A stretch of DNA of 64,000 nucleotides from Clostridiales bacterium (GTDB lineage Bacteria > Bacillota > Clostridia > Saccharofermentanales > Saccharofermentanaceae): positions 124,001 to 188,000 of the forward strand of contig JAFWMQ010000017.1 of NCBI GenBank assembly GCA_017510605.1, in the 5' to 3' direction. Both the position numbers and the translations under genes were made by a program. Shown one piece after another: positions 23,919 through 32,937 of the stretch (position 1 is its first letter; the number at the start of each line of letters is the position of its first letter). Below the pieces are notes generated by a model. The model was not told the DNA's origin, did not search any database, and worked only from the letters and a program-made list of their open reading frames with translations.

Positions 23919-26900
23919 ATGGATGAGAATAAGTACATAAAGATCAGGGGAGCCAGAGAGCATAACCTAAAGAATATAGATGTTGATATACCACGTAAGA
24001 AGATGGTTGTTTTAACGGGACTCTCGGGTTCGGGCAAATCTTCTCTTGCTTTCGATACGATCTATGCAGAAGGACAGAGAAGATATGTCGAGTCTTTGTC
24101 TTCTTATGCGAGAATGTTTTTGGGACAGCTTGATAAACCGGATCTCGACAGCATCGAAGGATTATCTCCCGCTATCTCGATAGACCAGAAATCGACTGTA
24201 AGCAATCCGAGATCCACTGTAGGTACCGTTACCGAGATCTACGACTATTTCAGACTTTTGTATGCAAGAGCCGGAGAGCCTTTCTGTCCCAAGTGCGGCA
24301 AGCCGATCAAGTCGCAGGGGATCGATCAGATAATCGATAAACTCAAAATATATCCGGAAGGAACCAGAGCCATCATTTATGCACCTGTTGTCAGGGGTAA
24401 GAAGGGTGAGTTCGGAAAGCTTTTCGACGGTTTCCGCAGATCGGGTTATGCAAGAGTCAAAGTTGACGGCATAACTTATGAACTGGATGAGGAGATTGAG
24501 CTTAATAAGAACAACAAGCATGAGATTTCAGTTATTGTCGACAGACTGGTCATCAAGGAAGCAAATACGACCAGACTTTATGATTCATGCGAGACTGCTT
24601 TGAAACTGTCAGACGGATTGCTGCTTGTCGAGCTTCAGACTGCAACTGTTGATAGTAAGGGCGAGAAGATATATGAGACTGAAGAGGAGTTCTTTTCTCA
24701 GAATCTGGCATGTCCTGACTGCGGAATCTCTTTCGGAGAGATAAATACGAGAAGTTTCTCCTTCAACAGCCCGGAGGGAGCCTGCCCGAACTGCTCGGGT
24801 ATCGGAACTCTTACGGCGGTAGATCCGGAACTCTGTATTACCAATCCCAAATTGTCTATCAATGAGGGCGCGGTAAGGACTGCAGGATGGAATTTTGATG
24901 ATCCCAAGAGCTGGGGAAGATGCTTTATCGAGGCATTGTCCAAGAAATATAAATTCTCATTGGATACACCGTACTATAAGCTTCCTGATGATATAAAAAA
25001 TCTGATACTCTACGGCAACAACGGCGAGATGCTGAAGGTTGATACGAGGAATTCAATGTATCCTAGAAGCGGTGATTACTATTCTGATTGGGAAGGCATC
25101 GTTCCGAGTGTAATGAGACGTTGGCGTGAGTCAGGAAGCGAAGATGCCAAGGCTGCATATGAGAAGTATATGAGCATAGATATCTGCCCGGTCTGTAATG
25201 GTGCCAGACTTAATAAGAACAGCCTTTCGGTAAAGGTAGGCGGTCTTAATATCAGCGAGCTTACAGATATGTCCGTTAAGAATATGAGAAAGTTTTTCGC
25301 TGATTTGAAACTTAAAGGAAAGTATTCTGAGATAGCCGCGCCCATTTTAAGAGAAGTCAGGGCAAGACTTGAGTTCTTATATGATGTCGGATTGGATTAC
25401 ATGACTTTATCGAGGTCATCTGCGACGCTCTCGGGCGGTGAGGCCCAGAGGATCAGGCTTGCAACGCAGATAGGCGCAGGACTTCAGGGAGTCCTTTATG
25501 TTCTTGACGAACCTTCGATAGGACTTCACCAGAGAGATAACGATAAGCTTATAAAGACATTGTTTAAGCTAAGGGATCTCGGTAATTCAATACTTGTTGT
25601 CGAGCACGATGAGGATACGATGAGATCGAGCGATTACATAATCGATATCGGTCCAGGCGCAGGTTCGTTTGGCGGGCGGATCGTGGCTCAGGGCACAATA
25701 GATGACATTATCAGTGAAGAGAAGTCCATTACAGGTCAGTATCTTTCCGGAAAGAAATTCATTCCTGTTCCTATCAACCGCAGGAAGGCTGATGACAAGA
25801 AGATCCTGAAGATCTCCGGAGCATGCGTAAATAACCTTAAGAATATTGATGTATCGATTCCGATAGGACTTTTTACGGTTATAACAGGCGTGTCCGGTTC
25901 CGGTAAGTCGTCTCTTATTAATTCGACGCTTGTTCCTTACCTTTCTCACGAGCTGAATGGCTCCAGGAAGACTAGAGTTAAGTGCGAGAGGATCACGGGG
26001 TATTCCAACCTTGATAAGATCATCTGCATAGACCAGAGCCCTATAGGAAGGACTCCGAGGAGCAATCCTGCAACTTATATCGGACTTTTCGATCTTATCC
26101 GGAAATTATATTCCGAGACGCCTGATGCCAAGCAGAGAGGTTATAAGGCCGGAAGATTTTCCTTCAATACCAAAGGCGGCCGCTGCGAGGCCTGCTGCGG
26201 TGATGGTGTTAATAAGATCGAGATGCAATTTCTGCCTGATATCTATGTAACATGCGATGTCTGCAAAGGAAAAAGATATAACAGGGAAACACTTGAAGTC
26301 AGATATAACGGTAAGAACATCTCAGACGTACTGGATATGTCGGTAGATGAAGCATGTGAGTTCTTTAAGAATCATCCGGCAATTTATAAGAAGGTAAGGA
26401 CTTTACAGGATGTGGGCCTGGGTTATATCAAGCTCGGACAGCCTTCCACGACATTATCGGGAGGCGAGGCCCAGAGGATCAAACTTGCCTCGGAATTGTC
26501 GAGAAGATCGACGGGAAAAACGATATATGTATTAGATGAACCGACCACGGGACTCCATGTCGCTGACGTTCATAAATTGGTTGACATTTTAGAACGCCTA
26601 ACCGAAAATAAGAACACTGTGGTCGTAATCGAGCACAATCTGGATGTTATAAAGACAGCAGATTACATAATCGATTTGGGTCCTGAGAGCGGTGACGGAG
26701 GCGGAGAAGTAGTAGCCTGCGGAACGCCGGAAGAGATCGCAAAATGCAAAAAGTCCTATACGGGACAATTCTTAAAGCCTGTTCTCGATAAGGCTCTGAA
26801 GAACCGTCAGTATAAAGATATTTCTGCATTTATCGATACAGCAAGGCTCGAAGAAGAACAATACGACATTCTTACCGGACCCAGGGTAAGACGCAGGATA

Positions 26901-26933
26901 AGGGAAGATATAGAGGATAACGGAGAAGAGTAA
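23919..26933 (+). CDS. uvrA: Excinuclease ABC subunit A
   Basis: UvrA recognises bulky DNA damage and loads UvrB. The protein (about 1004 residues) begins [20 protein letters not shown], the standard UvrA N-terminus, and has two ABC modules: Walker [17 protein letters not shown] and [12 protein letters not shown], signatures [14 protein letters not shown] and [15 protein letters not shown], and [11 protein letters not shown] and [12 protein letters not shown]. Zinc modules appear as CPDC...CPNC and CEAC...CDVC. I chose ATG 23919 from this N-terminus; only a weak AGGG lies upstream. The stop overlaps the next start (TAATG). No uvrB or uvrC is in the window. Confidence 0.96.
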   Translation: MDENKYIKIRGAREHNLKNIDVDIPRKKMVVLTGLSGSGKSSLAFDTIYAEGQRRYVESLSSYARMFLGQLDKPDLDSIEGLSPAISIDQKSTVSNPRSTVGTVTEIYDYFRLLYARAGEPFCPKCGKPIKSQGIDQIIDKLKIYPEGTRAIIYAPVVRGKKGEFGKLFDGFRRSGYARVKVDGITYELDEEIELNKNNKHEISVIVDRLVIKEANTTRLYDSCETALKLSDGLLLVELQTATVDSKGEKIYETEEEFFSQNLACPDCGISFGEINTRSFSFNSPEGACPNCSGIGTLTAVDPELCITNPKLSINEGAVRTAGWNFDDPKSWGRCFIEALSKKYKFSLDTPYYKLPDDIKNLILYGNNGEMLKVDTRNSMYPRSGDYYSDWEGIVPSVMRRWRESGSEDAKAAYEKYMSIDICPVCNGARLNKNSLSVKVGGLNISELTDMSVKNMRKFFADLKLKGKYSEIAAPILREVRARLEFLYDVGLDYMTLSRSSATLSGGEAQRIRLATQIGAGLQGVLYVLDEPSIGLHQRDNDKLIKTLFKLRDLGNSILVVEHDEDTMRSSDYIIDIGPGAGSFGGRIVAQGTIDDIISEEKSITGQYLSGKKFIPVPINRRKADDKKILKISGACVNNLKNIDVSIPIGLFTVITGVSGSGKSSLINSTLVPYLSHELNGSRKTRVKCERITGYSNLDKIICIDQSPIGRTPRSNPATYIGLFDLIRKLYSETPDAKQRGYKAGRFSFNTKGGRCEACCGDGVNKIEMQFLPDIYVTCDVCKGKRYNRETLEVRYNGKNISDVLDMSVDEACEFFKNHPAIYKKVRTLQDVGLGYIKLGQPSTTLSGGEAQRIKLASELSRRSTGKTIYVLDEPTTGLHVADVHKLVDILERLTENKNTVVVIEHNLDVIKTADYIIDLGPESGDGGGEVVACGTPEEIAKCKKSYTGQFLKPVLDKALKNRQYKDISAFIDTARLEEEQYDILTGPRVRRRIREDIEDNGEE

Positions 26934-29377
26934 TGGCAATTTGTAGTATTTGTAAGAAGAGACATGCAATCGTTTTTACGAGCCGCTATGAGAACGGCAA
27001 CAGGATCGACGAAGGCTTTTGTCTGAAATGTGCCTATGAGTCAGGCATATCGGGAGTTACTGATATGTTTAAGGCTACAGGCATTAATTCCGATAACATT
27101 GATGAGATGAGTGACAGACTGGAAGAACTCGTATCACAGAACGGGTTCTCGGCTGATCCTACGGATTTCCTGAAATCACTTGCTGCAGGAGATGATTTCG
27201 GAGGTCTTTCACTTGATGATGACGAGACTTATGAATTCGATGAGGATTCCACACCGGTAAGCATCGCTGATTCAGATGATTCCAAGGATGGTAAGTCCGG
27301 AGATGACGAAGATAAGGAACCGAGAAGCATTTTCGATTCTCTCTTCGGAAGAAGACCCGGAAGCCAGGCCGGAGACGATTCTCAAAGCGATAAGAACAGC
27401 AAGGATGCCGGAAAGGGCAGAGGCAAGCCCAGGCTCAAGTATCTCAATGAGTTCGGTACTAATCTTACCGAGCGCGCTGCTGAAGGCAAGATCGACCGCA
27501 TCATCGGCCGTGACAAAGAGATAGAGCGCTGCATCCAGATCCTTAACAGACGTTCCAAGAATAACCCAGTGCTTATCGGTGCCCCGGGTGTCGGTAAGAC
27601 TGCTATTGCACAGGGTCTTGCAGTTAAGATCGTAGAAGGAACAGTTCCCGAGAAACTTCTTAATATGCAGGTATGGCAGCTCGATCTTCCTGCAATGGTA
27701 GCAGGAACACAGTTCAGAGGACAGTTTGAGAGCCGTATAAAGGGCGTAATCAATGAAGCAATCAAGGCAGAGAATATAATCCTCGTTATTGATGAGCTTC
27801 ATACGATAATCGGTGCCGGTGATGCAGAAGGCTCCACTAATGCGGCAAATATACTTAAGCCTGCTCTGGCAAGAGGAGAACTGCGTATCTTAGGTTCAAC
27901 TACTACTGCAGAATATAAGAGAATTGAGAAGGATTCTGCTCTTGAGAGACGTTTCCAGAAGGTCATGCTCGATGAGCCTTCCGTTGAGATGTCCATTGAG
28001 ATATTAAAGGGCATCAAAGATTATTACGAGAAGCATCATAACGTCACTTATTCTGACGAGGTAATCGAATTTGCCGTCAAGGCTTCCAAGAGATATATCA
28101 CTGACAGATACCTTCCGGATAAGGCGATCGATCTTATTGATGAGGCGGGTTCTGCAGCAAATCTTAAGAACGTTAAGCTTGTTAAGCTTGCCAATACACG
28201 TAAAGCACTCGAGAAGGCTAAGCGTGAGCACCAGATGCAGATCGATTCGATGGAGAATTCTTCACCTGAGGAACGTGAGGCTGACTATGAGAAAGTTGCT
28301 GAACTCAAGGCAAAGGCAGATAAACTCCAGAATGAGCTTGATCAGTTAGAGAGTGATATTGAGCCGGATCCTATCCAGGTCGAAGATATCGCGAGGGTTG
28401 TAGAGATGTGGACTGGTATTCCGTTGAAGTCCATTTCCGAGACTGAGACAGAGAAACTCAAGAATCTTGAAGAGAGACTTCATAAGCGTGTAATCGGTCA
28501 GGAAGAGGCCGTACATGCAGTTGCAAGCGCAGTCAGACGTACAAGGGCAGGCTTTACCAAGAAGCATAAACCGACATCATTTATCTTCGTAGGACCTACG
28601 GGTGTAGGTAAAACGGAGCTTGTTAAGGCTTTGGCAGAAGTCATGTTCGATACTGAAGAGGCTTTGATAAGAATCGATATGTCCGAGTATATGGAACCGC
28701 ATTCAGTATCCAAACTCATCGGTTCTCCGCCGGGATATGTCGGATTCGATGATGCCGGCCAGCTCACTGAGCAGGTAAGAAGAAAGCCTTATTCCGTAAT
28801 CCTTTTCGATGAGATCGAGAAGGCACATCCTGACGTCTTCAATCTTCTTTTGCAGATGCTTGATGACGGTGTCCTTACTGACAGCCACGGACTTCATGTT
28901 AACTTCGAGAACTGCATAATCATAATGACTTCCAATGCCGGAAGTTCGGCTAAGGCAGCCACTATCGGCTTCTTCAATGAGACACACGAAGCTATGGAAC
29001 AGCATGTACAGAGTGCTCTCAAGGAGACATTCCGTCCCGAGTTCCTTAACCGTGTTGATGAGACTATTATCTTCAAGTCATTGAAGCCGGAAGAAATACG
29101 CAAGATCGTTAACATCATGATCAAGGATGTTTTCCAGTCTCTTGATGAGAAGCATATCAAGGGTTCTATCTCAAAGGCTGCCGGAGACAGATTAGCTGAG
29201 TTGGGTTATGACGAGAAGTATGGTGCAAGACCGCTCCGCAAGGCGATCAGAACGAATGTCGAGGATCCTTTGTCTGATATGTTCCTGACAGGTGCGCTTA
29301 AGGATGTTGTCAGCCTTAAGATCGATTTCAGAAGGGGTAAGTTCGTTTTCGATACGATCAAGAAGAAGAGCGAGTAA
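26933..29377 (+). CDS. clpE: ClpE-like Hsp100 ATPase with N-terminal zinc finger
   Basis: The 814-residue protein starts with a treble-clef-like zinc finger (C4, C7, C30, C33) instead of the double Clp_N repeat, as in ClpE. An acidic linker (about 90-165) leads to AAA domain 1 (Walker A GAPGVGKT near 216-223), a middle coiled-coil region, and AAA domain 2 (GPTGVGKTE near 551-558, [15 protein letters not shown]). IGF within AATIGFFN resembles the ClpP-docking loop, so it probably feeds a ClpP protease. ClpE unfolds damaged proteins and is usually under CtsR control; I see no CtsR box because it overlaps uvrA by one base (TAATG) and probably shares its transcript. Confidence 0.9.
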   Translation: MAICSICKKRHAIVFTSRYENGNRIDEGFCLKCAYESGISGVTDMFKATGINSDNIDEMSDRLEELVSQNGFSADPTDFLKSLAAGDDFGGLSLDDDETYEFDEDSTPVSIADSDDSKDGKSGDDEDKEPRSIFDSLFGRRPGSQAGDDSQSDKNSKDAGKGRGKPRLKYLNEFGTNLTERAAEGKIDRIIGRDKEIERCIQILNRRSKNNPVLIGAPGVGKTAIAQGLAVKIVEGTVPEKLLNMQVWQLDLPAMVAGTQFRGQFESRIKGVINEAIKAENIILVIDELHTIIGAGDAEGSTNAANILKPALARGELRILGSTTTAEYKRIEKDSALERRFQKVMLDEPSVEMSIEILKGIKDYYEKHHNVTYSDEVIEFAVKASKRYITDRYLPDKAIDLIDEAGSAANLKNVKLVKLANTRKALEKAKREHQMQIDSMENSSPEEREADYEKVAELKAKADKLQNELDQLESDIEPDPIQVEDIARVVEMWTGIPLKSISETETEKLKNLEERLHKRVIGQEEAVHAVASAVRRTRAGFTKKHKPTSFIFVGPTGVGKTELVKALAEVMFDTEEALIRIDMSEYMEPHSVSKLIGSPPGYVGFDDAGQLTEQVRRKPYSVILFDEIEKAHPDVFNLLLQMLDDGVLTDSHGLHVNFENCIIIMTSNAGSSAKAATIGFFNETHEAMEQHVQSALKETFRPEFLNRVDETIIFKSLKPEEIRKIVNIMIKDVFQSLDEKHIKGSISKAAGDRLAELGYDEKYGARPLRKAIRTNVEDPLSDMFLTGALKDVVSLKIDFRRGKFVFDTIKKKSE

Positions 29378-29422
29378 TACATTGCCGAAGCTCGTATAAG
29401 TTAGGAGTGTTATAGGGGCTTG

Positions 29423-31312
29423 ATGAGCGGATCTTTCAAAAGCATAGCTGTCAAAGTAAATGCTGTCGGCGATAAGACCAAAAGTTATGCTGATAAAGTC
29501 TATTTGTATGGACTTGTGTTTTTTCTTGCTTCCCAGGCCTGTTTTCTTGCCAGTACAGTATCTGAAGTGTTTTATTATGTGCTGTTTTATGCAGGCTCGG
29601 CACTTTTGATCGTAGCGGGAATATACCGTATCTTTTTTACGCTGTTTAAAGATATAAAAAAGGCGCTGCCTGCAATAGCAGTTGTTCTGTTCTGCTTGGC
29701 TTATTTTCTTTATTCGGTCTGTACGCAATATAATTCTGAAGCTCTGGTATTTCTTATAGTTGCTGCAGCAATTGCCGGTGCAGTTGGTGTTAACGCTGAT
29801 CATATTCTGATCACGGGTATCATCGGCAATATCGTGATGATCATCAATAATGTCTTTACGAGCTTTATCAGGACGGATGATGCATTTGAGAATCTGTATT
29901 CGCAGAATTCATTTTTTTATTTTGGAAAGGATGTTTTTTATTTTCACAGGATGAATAACCGTTCATCTACGGACTGGGCTTCGCATTATCTCTGGATCAT
30001 TATTGCGTATTTATGGATCAGGGGTAAGAAAATCACCTGGGGAGAGGTATTTGCTGTCGGTGCTTTGGATATTCTTGTATATTCACTTACAGGTTCTGCA
30101 ACTTCTTTGGTATGCATTTCTTTAGCTTTTGTAATTACTGTAATCTATAAATTATCTCTTGTTTTTAAAAGCCGTTCAGAGAATAAAAGCAAGACCGGGA
30201 CTGATAAAACCGGATCAAAATCATTAATCGTTTTAAACAAGATTATCGGAATATGCGCGAAGTATTCTTTTGTGATCTTCGCAGTTATCATGATCGCATT
30301 GACGCTTTCATATAGTATCGGTAATCCGTTGTCATACAGATTAAATGACTTTCTGCATCAACGCTTATCTTTGGGTCAGCGTGGCATAACAGAAAACGGT
30401 ATACATTTATTCTCTTCAGGCGTTGATCTTTATGGTAATTATGCTTCGATCGACGGCTTTTATAATTTCATTGACTGTTCTTATACTTCCGTCCTTGTGA
30501 AGATGGGAATTCTTCCATTGGCATTTTATCTTACCGGTATGAGCGCTGTGCAGTTAAAGCATAAGAAATACTTATATGGCGCTCTGCTGCTTGCTGTTTG
30601 TGCCTTGTCATGTATTGAAGAGCATCATTTTGCGGAAATACCGTACAACTTTTTTATTCTCTTATTATTTGCTGATTTTGATACTGTTAAGACCGAAGAT
30701 GCACCGGTCGTTATCAAGTATAAAAGTACTATTCGAAAAATACGTAATTACAGTATTGCGGCTTTTATTCTGAGTGCAGTATTTGTCATTGCAGCAGTAA
30801 TGATCAATTATCCGAGGTATAAAGCAGTAAAAGCGTGTGACAGACTGGATGCGAAGGCGACTGAGATCTACCGTTCGGTACAAAAGAATATGGATCAGCT
30901 AGTAGGAAGCGGTGAGTGGCAGCAAAGGACTTCATCGATGAGTTCTGATCAATTCGGTGACGTTCTTGAAATTCCGTGGGATTACTATCTCATGACCGGA
31001 ATCCAATGGGCTGATGCAATCAAGGATCCCGAAATTCATTCGTATTATTCAGTCCAATATGATTCACGCGAAAATACATACTCCTGTGATGTGCTTGAAC
31101 TTCTCATTACCGATGAGGTCAGGGATCTTATTAATGACGGAAGTATTGTAATTGATTACGATGTTGTTTCCGGAAAGGTTTATTCCGTATGGTATTCAGA
31201 ACAGCCCGGTTGTCATATTATCGAGCGCGGAAGATTGGCTGACCGGTTAGAACGTGTAACTATGAAAGAAAACATGGAAGGTTATTCTACAGGTGATGTT
31301 AATGGCCGGTAA
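29423..31312 (+). CDS. Polytopic membrane protein, polysaccharide-polymerase-like
   Basis: About 10-12 membrane segments fill residues 25-460, then a soluble C-terminal part of about 165 residues. The large loop with SQNSFFYFGKDVFYF, followed by WASHYLWIIIAYLWIRGKKIT and DILVYSLTGSATSLVCISLAFVI, has the look of Wzy/O-antigen-ligase type proteins, and SYTSVLVKMGILPLAFYL fits the later helices. I cannot name a family with certainty. The start could be TTG 29420 or ATG 29423; I prefer ATG, with AGGGG just upstream. Its end overlaps the next gene, a solute-binding lipoprotein, by 11 bases, so the two are probably made together. No glycosyltransferases lie nearby, which argues against a classical capsule operon. 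Confidence 0.6.
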   Translation: MSGSFKSIAVKVNAVGDKTKSYADKVYLYGLVFFLASQACFLASTVSEVFYYVLFYAGSALLIVAGIYRIFFTLFKDIKKALPAIAVVLFCLAYFLYSVCTQYNSEALVFLIVAAAIAGAVGVNADHILITGIIGNIVMIINNVFTSFIRTDDAFENLYSQNSFFYFGKDVFYFHRMNNRSSTDWASHYLWIIIAYLWIRGKKITWGEVFAVGALDILVYSLTGSATSLVCISLAFVITVIYKLSLVFKSRSENKSKTGTDKTGSKSLIVLNKIIGICAKYSFVIFAVIMIALTLSYSIGNPLSYRLNDFLHQRLSLGQRGITENGIHLFSSGVDLYGNYASIDGFYNFIDCSYTSVLVKMGILPLAFYLTGMSAVQLKHKKYLYGALLLAVCALSCIEEHHFAEIPYNFFILLLFADFDTVKTEDAPVVIKYKSTIRKIRNYSIAAFILSAVFVIAAVMINYPRYKAVKACDRLDAKATEIYRSVQKNMDQLVGSGEWQQRTSSMSSDQFGDVLEIPWDYYLMTGIQWADAIKDPEIHSYYSVQYDSRENTYSCDVLELLITDEVRDLINDGSIVIDYDVVSGKVYSVWYSEQPGCHIIERGRLADRLERVTMKENMEGYSTGDVNGR

Positions 31313-32858
31313 TCTGCTAACAGCTATTAAAAAACATACTGTAAGAATAACAGCAATAATGCTTATTCTTTCTATTACCTTTACGTTGTGTTCATGCAAC
31401 GGCGATAATAATGATTTTGACGGTAAAAGGTTCTCGAAAACAAGAAAGATAACAGTCCTTGCAGATCCGGTTAATAACGCTGATACTGACTGCGACGTCA
31501 ATTCATCTGATGCTGCCCGGTATATACATGACAATGTATATAAGGAATGCAATATCGACGTTACGTTTATCGATTCTGATAAACTTGATCTCCGTAACGG
31601 AATATCAGCCGATATTTCATTTACCAAGGAATATAACGAGCTTGTTTCTTATTACAGAATGGGCGCAGTAGTTAATCTTTCCCCGTATCTAGATAATTAT
31701 TCATATGCGCTGACAGATCTAACAGAACTGTTGGGAGATGATTATATCCATTTCTGTAACGATGATCCTAATGAAGTGTGGTGTTTAAAAGCTCAGGATG
31801 ACCGTCCTCTTTCAATGGTTACATTTATCAGAAGTGACTGGCTCGAGAAGTTAGGACTTGAAAAACCGTCTGATCAGGATGAATTCTATAACTGTCTGAT
31901 CGCATTCCGCGATAATGCTGATCTGCTCCTGGGCGATGATGCTTCAGAGATGATCCCGTTTTTCGTTGATTCGGAACCCAATATAAGCGCTAAGCCGCTT
32001 TTAGATTCTTATCTGGATACATCGATCAGTGACAAAGCGTTTTTTGTTGACGGCTATTGCAGGATCAGTCAGGATGGATATAGTGAAGGTCTTAAGACTT
32101 TGAACAAATGGTATTTGGAGAATTTGCTTCCCGATGATTTCCGTAGCATTAGACCGATGACTAAGGAATCATATGAACCTATCGAAAAGGGATATGTCGG
32201 ATCATTTTGCTCGCAGTTTGATTATCTGTACATAAATGGCGAGAATTCACACATAAATGCGCTGCAAAACAACTGCGGAGATAATGCTGATTATATTGCA
32301 GTAAATACTTTCCCTGACCGTTATGGAAAATATGCCTCATGGCAGGAAGACTGTATCAGTGAAGACAATATAAATATATTCCTTCCTGCAACCTGTTCTG
32401 ATCCTCTTGCGTGCCTTGTTTATCTTAATTGGATCTCTAATTCTGTAAATATAGATGGTCTTCAGGATTTATCTTTTGATGATCCTTTTACCTATGACAG
32501 ATATCTGCTGACGGGCAGGGAGAAGGTTTTAAGATCAGGGATGATTGATGACGAAGATTATGAAGCTGCCAGACAAACTGCGCTCGAAGTTGATTTTATT
32601 CACAGGGGTAATCTCTGTGTAAGATACGGTCCGGATGTTTTCCAATCCTATAAGACGGATAAGGATTATTCGCTCGTCTATTATGATTCTGCAAAGCTTT
32701 TCCTCGGAAATGTAATTGGTGCCGGTGAAGGCGAATTTGAAACAGTATTATCAGAACAATACGAGATCTATAAGAACAGCGGTGCCGGATTCATTCAACT
32801 GGTCAGAGACAATGAATGGGAGAAGGTAATGGTGAAGGGAAGCAGAAAACCTAACTGA
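31302..32858 (+). CDS. Extracellular solute-binding lipoprotein
   Basis: The protein has an N-terminal basic stretch and hydrophobic core, then lipobox LCSC (Cys near residue 32). The mature part resembles family 1 solute-binding proteins: ISADISFTKEYNELVSYYRMGAVVNLSPYL (hydrophobic pocket strand), MVTFIRSDWLEKLGL, PSDQDEFYNCLIAFRD and KGYVGSFCSQFDYL. Such proteins normally hand a sugar or peptide to an ABC importer, but no permease is present. I chose ATG 31302 behind ACAGGTG; GTG 31293 and ATG 31296 are possible. It overlaps the upstream membrane protein by 11 bases and is followed by a terminator. Confidence 0.72.
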   Translation: MAGNLLTAIKKHTVRITAIMLILSITFTLCSCNGDNNDFDGKRFSKTRKITVLADPVNNADTDCDVNSSDAARYIHDNVYKECNIDVTFIDSDKLDLRNGISADISFTKEYNELVSYYRMGAVVNLSPYLDNYSYALTDLTELLGDDYIHFCNDDPNEVWCLKAQDDRPLSMVTFIRSDWLEKLGLEKPSDQDEFYNCLIAFRDNADLLLGDDASEMIPFFVDSEPNISAKPLLDSYLDTSISDKAFFVDGYCRISQDGYSEGLKTLNKWYLENLLPDDFRSIRPMTKESYEPIEKGYVGSFCSQFDYLYINGENSHINALQNNCGDNADYIAVNTFPDRYGKYASWQEDCISEDNINIFLPATCSDPLACLVYLNWISNSVNIDGLQDLSFDDPFTYDRYLLTGREKVLRSGMIDDEDYEAARQTALEVDFIHRGNLCVRYGPDVFQSYKTDKDYSLVYYDSAKLFLGNVIGAGEGEFETVLSEQYEIYKNSGAGFIQLVRDNEWEKVMVKGSRKPN

Positions 32859-32889
32859 TATACATTTCGAGAAAAACATATTAAATAAC

Positions 32890-32931
32890 AGAGGCTGCCT
32901 CATTGAGACAGCCTCTTAAGTTTTAAAGTTT
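32890..32931 (+). terminator. Intrinsic terminator between convergent genes
   Basis: AGAGGCTG (32890-32897) and CAGCCTCT (32909-32916) form a stem, followed by TAAGTTTTAAAGTTTT. It ends the solute-binding gene and may also serve the minus-strand gene that converges on it. Confidence 0.78.
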
Positions 32932-32937
32932 TAATGA

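Noticed and set aside
23871..23919. TTG start for uvrA at 23871 with an AGGAAGG site
   Set aside because: The site and the TTG are parts of the tRNA-Glu terminator hairpin, and UvrA proteins begin at the [16 protein letters not shown] N-terminus at 23919.
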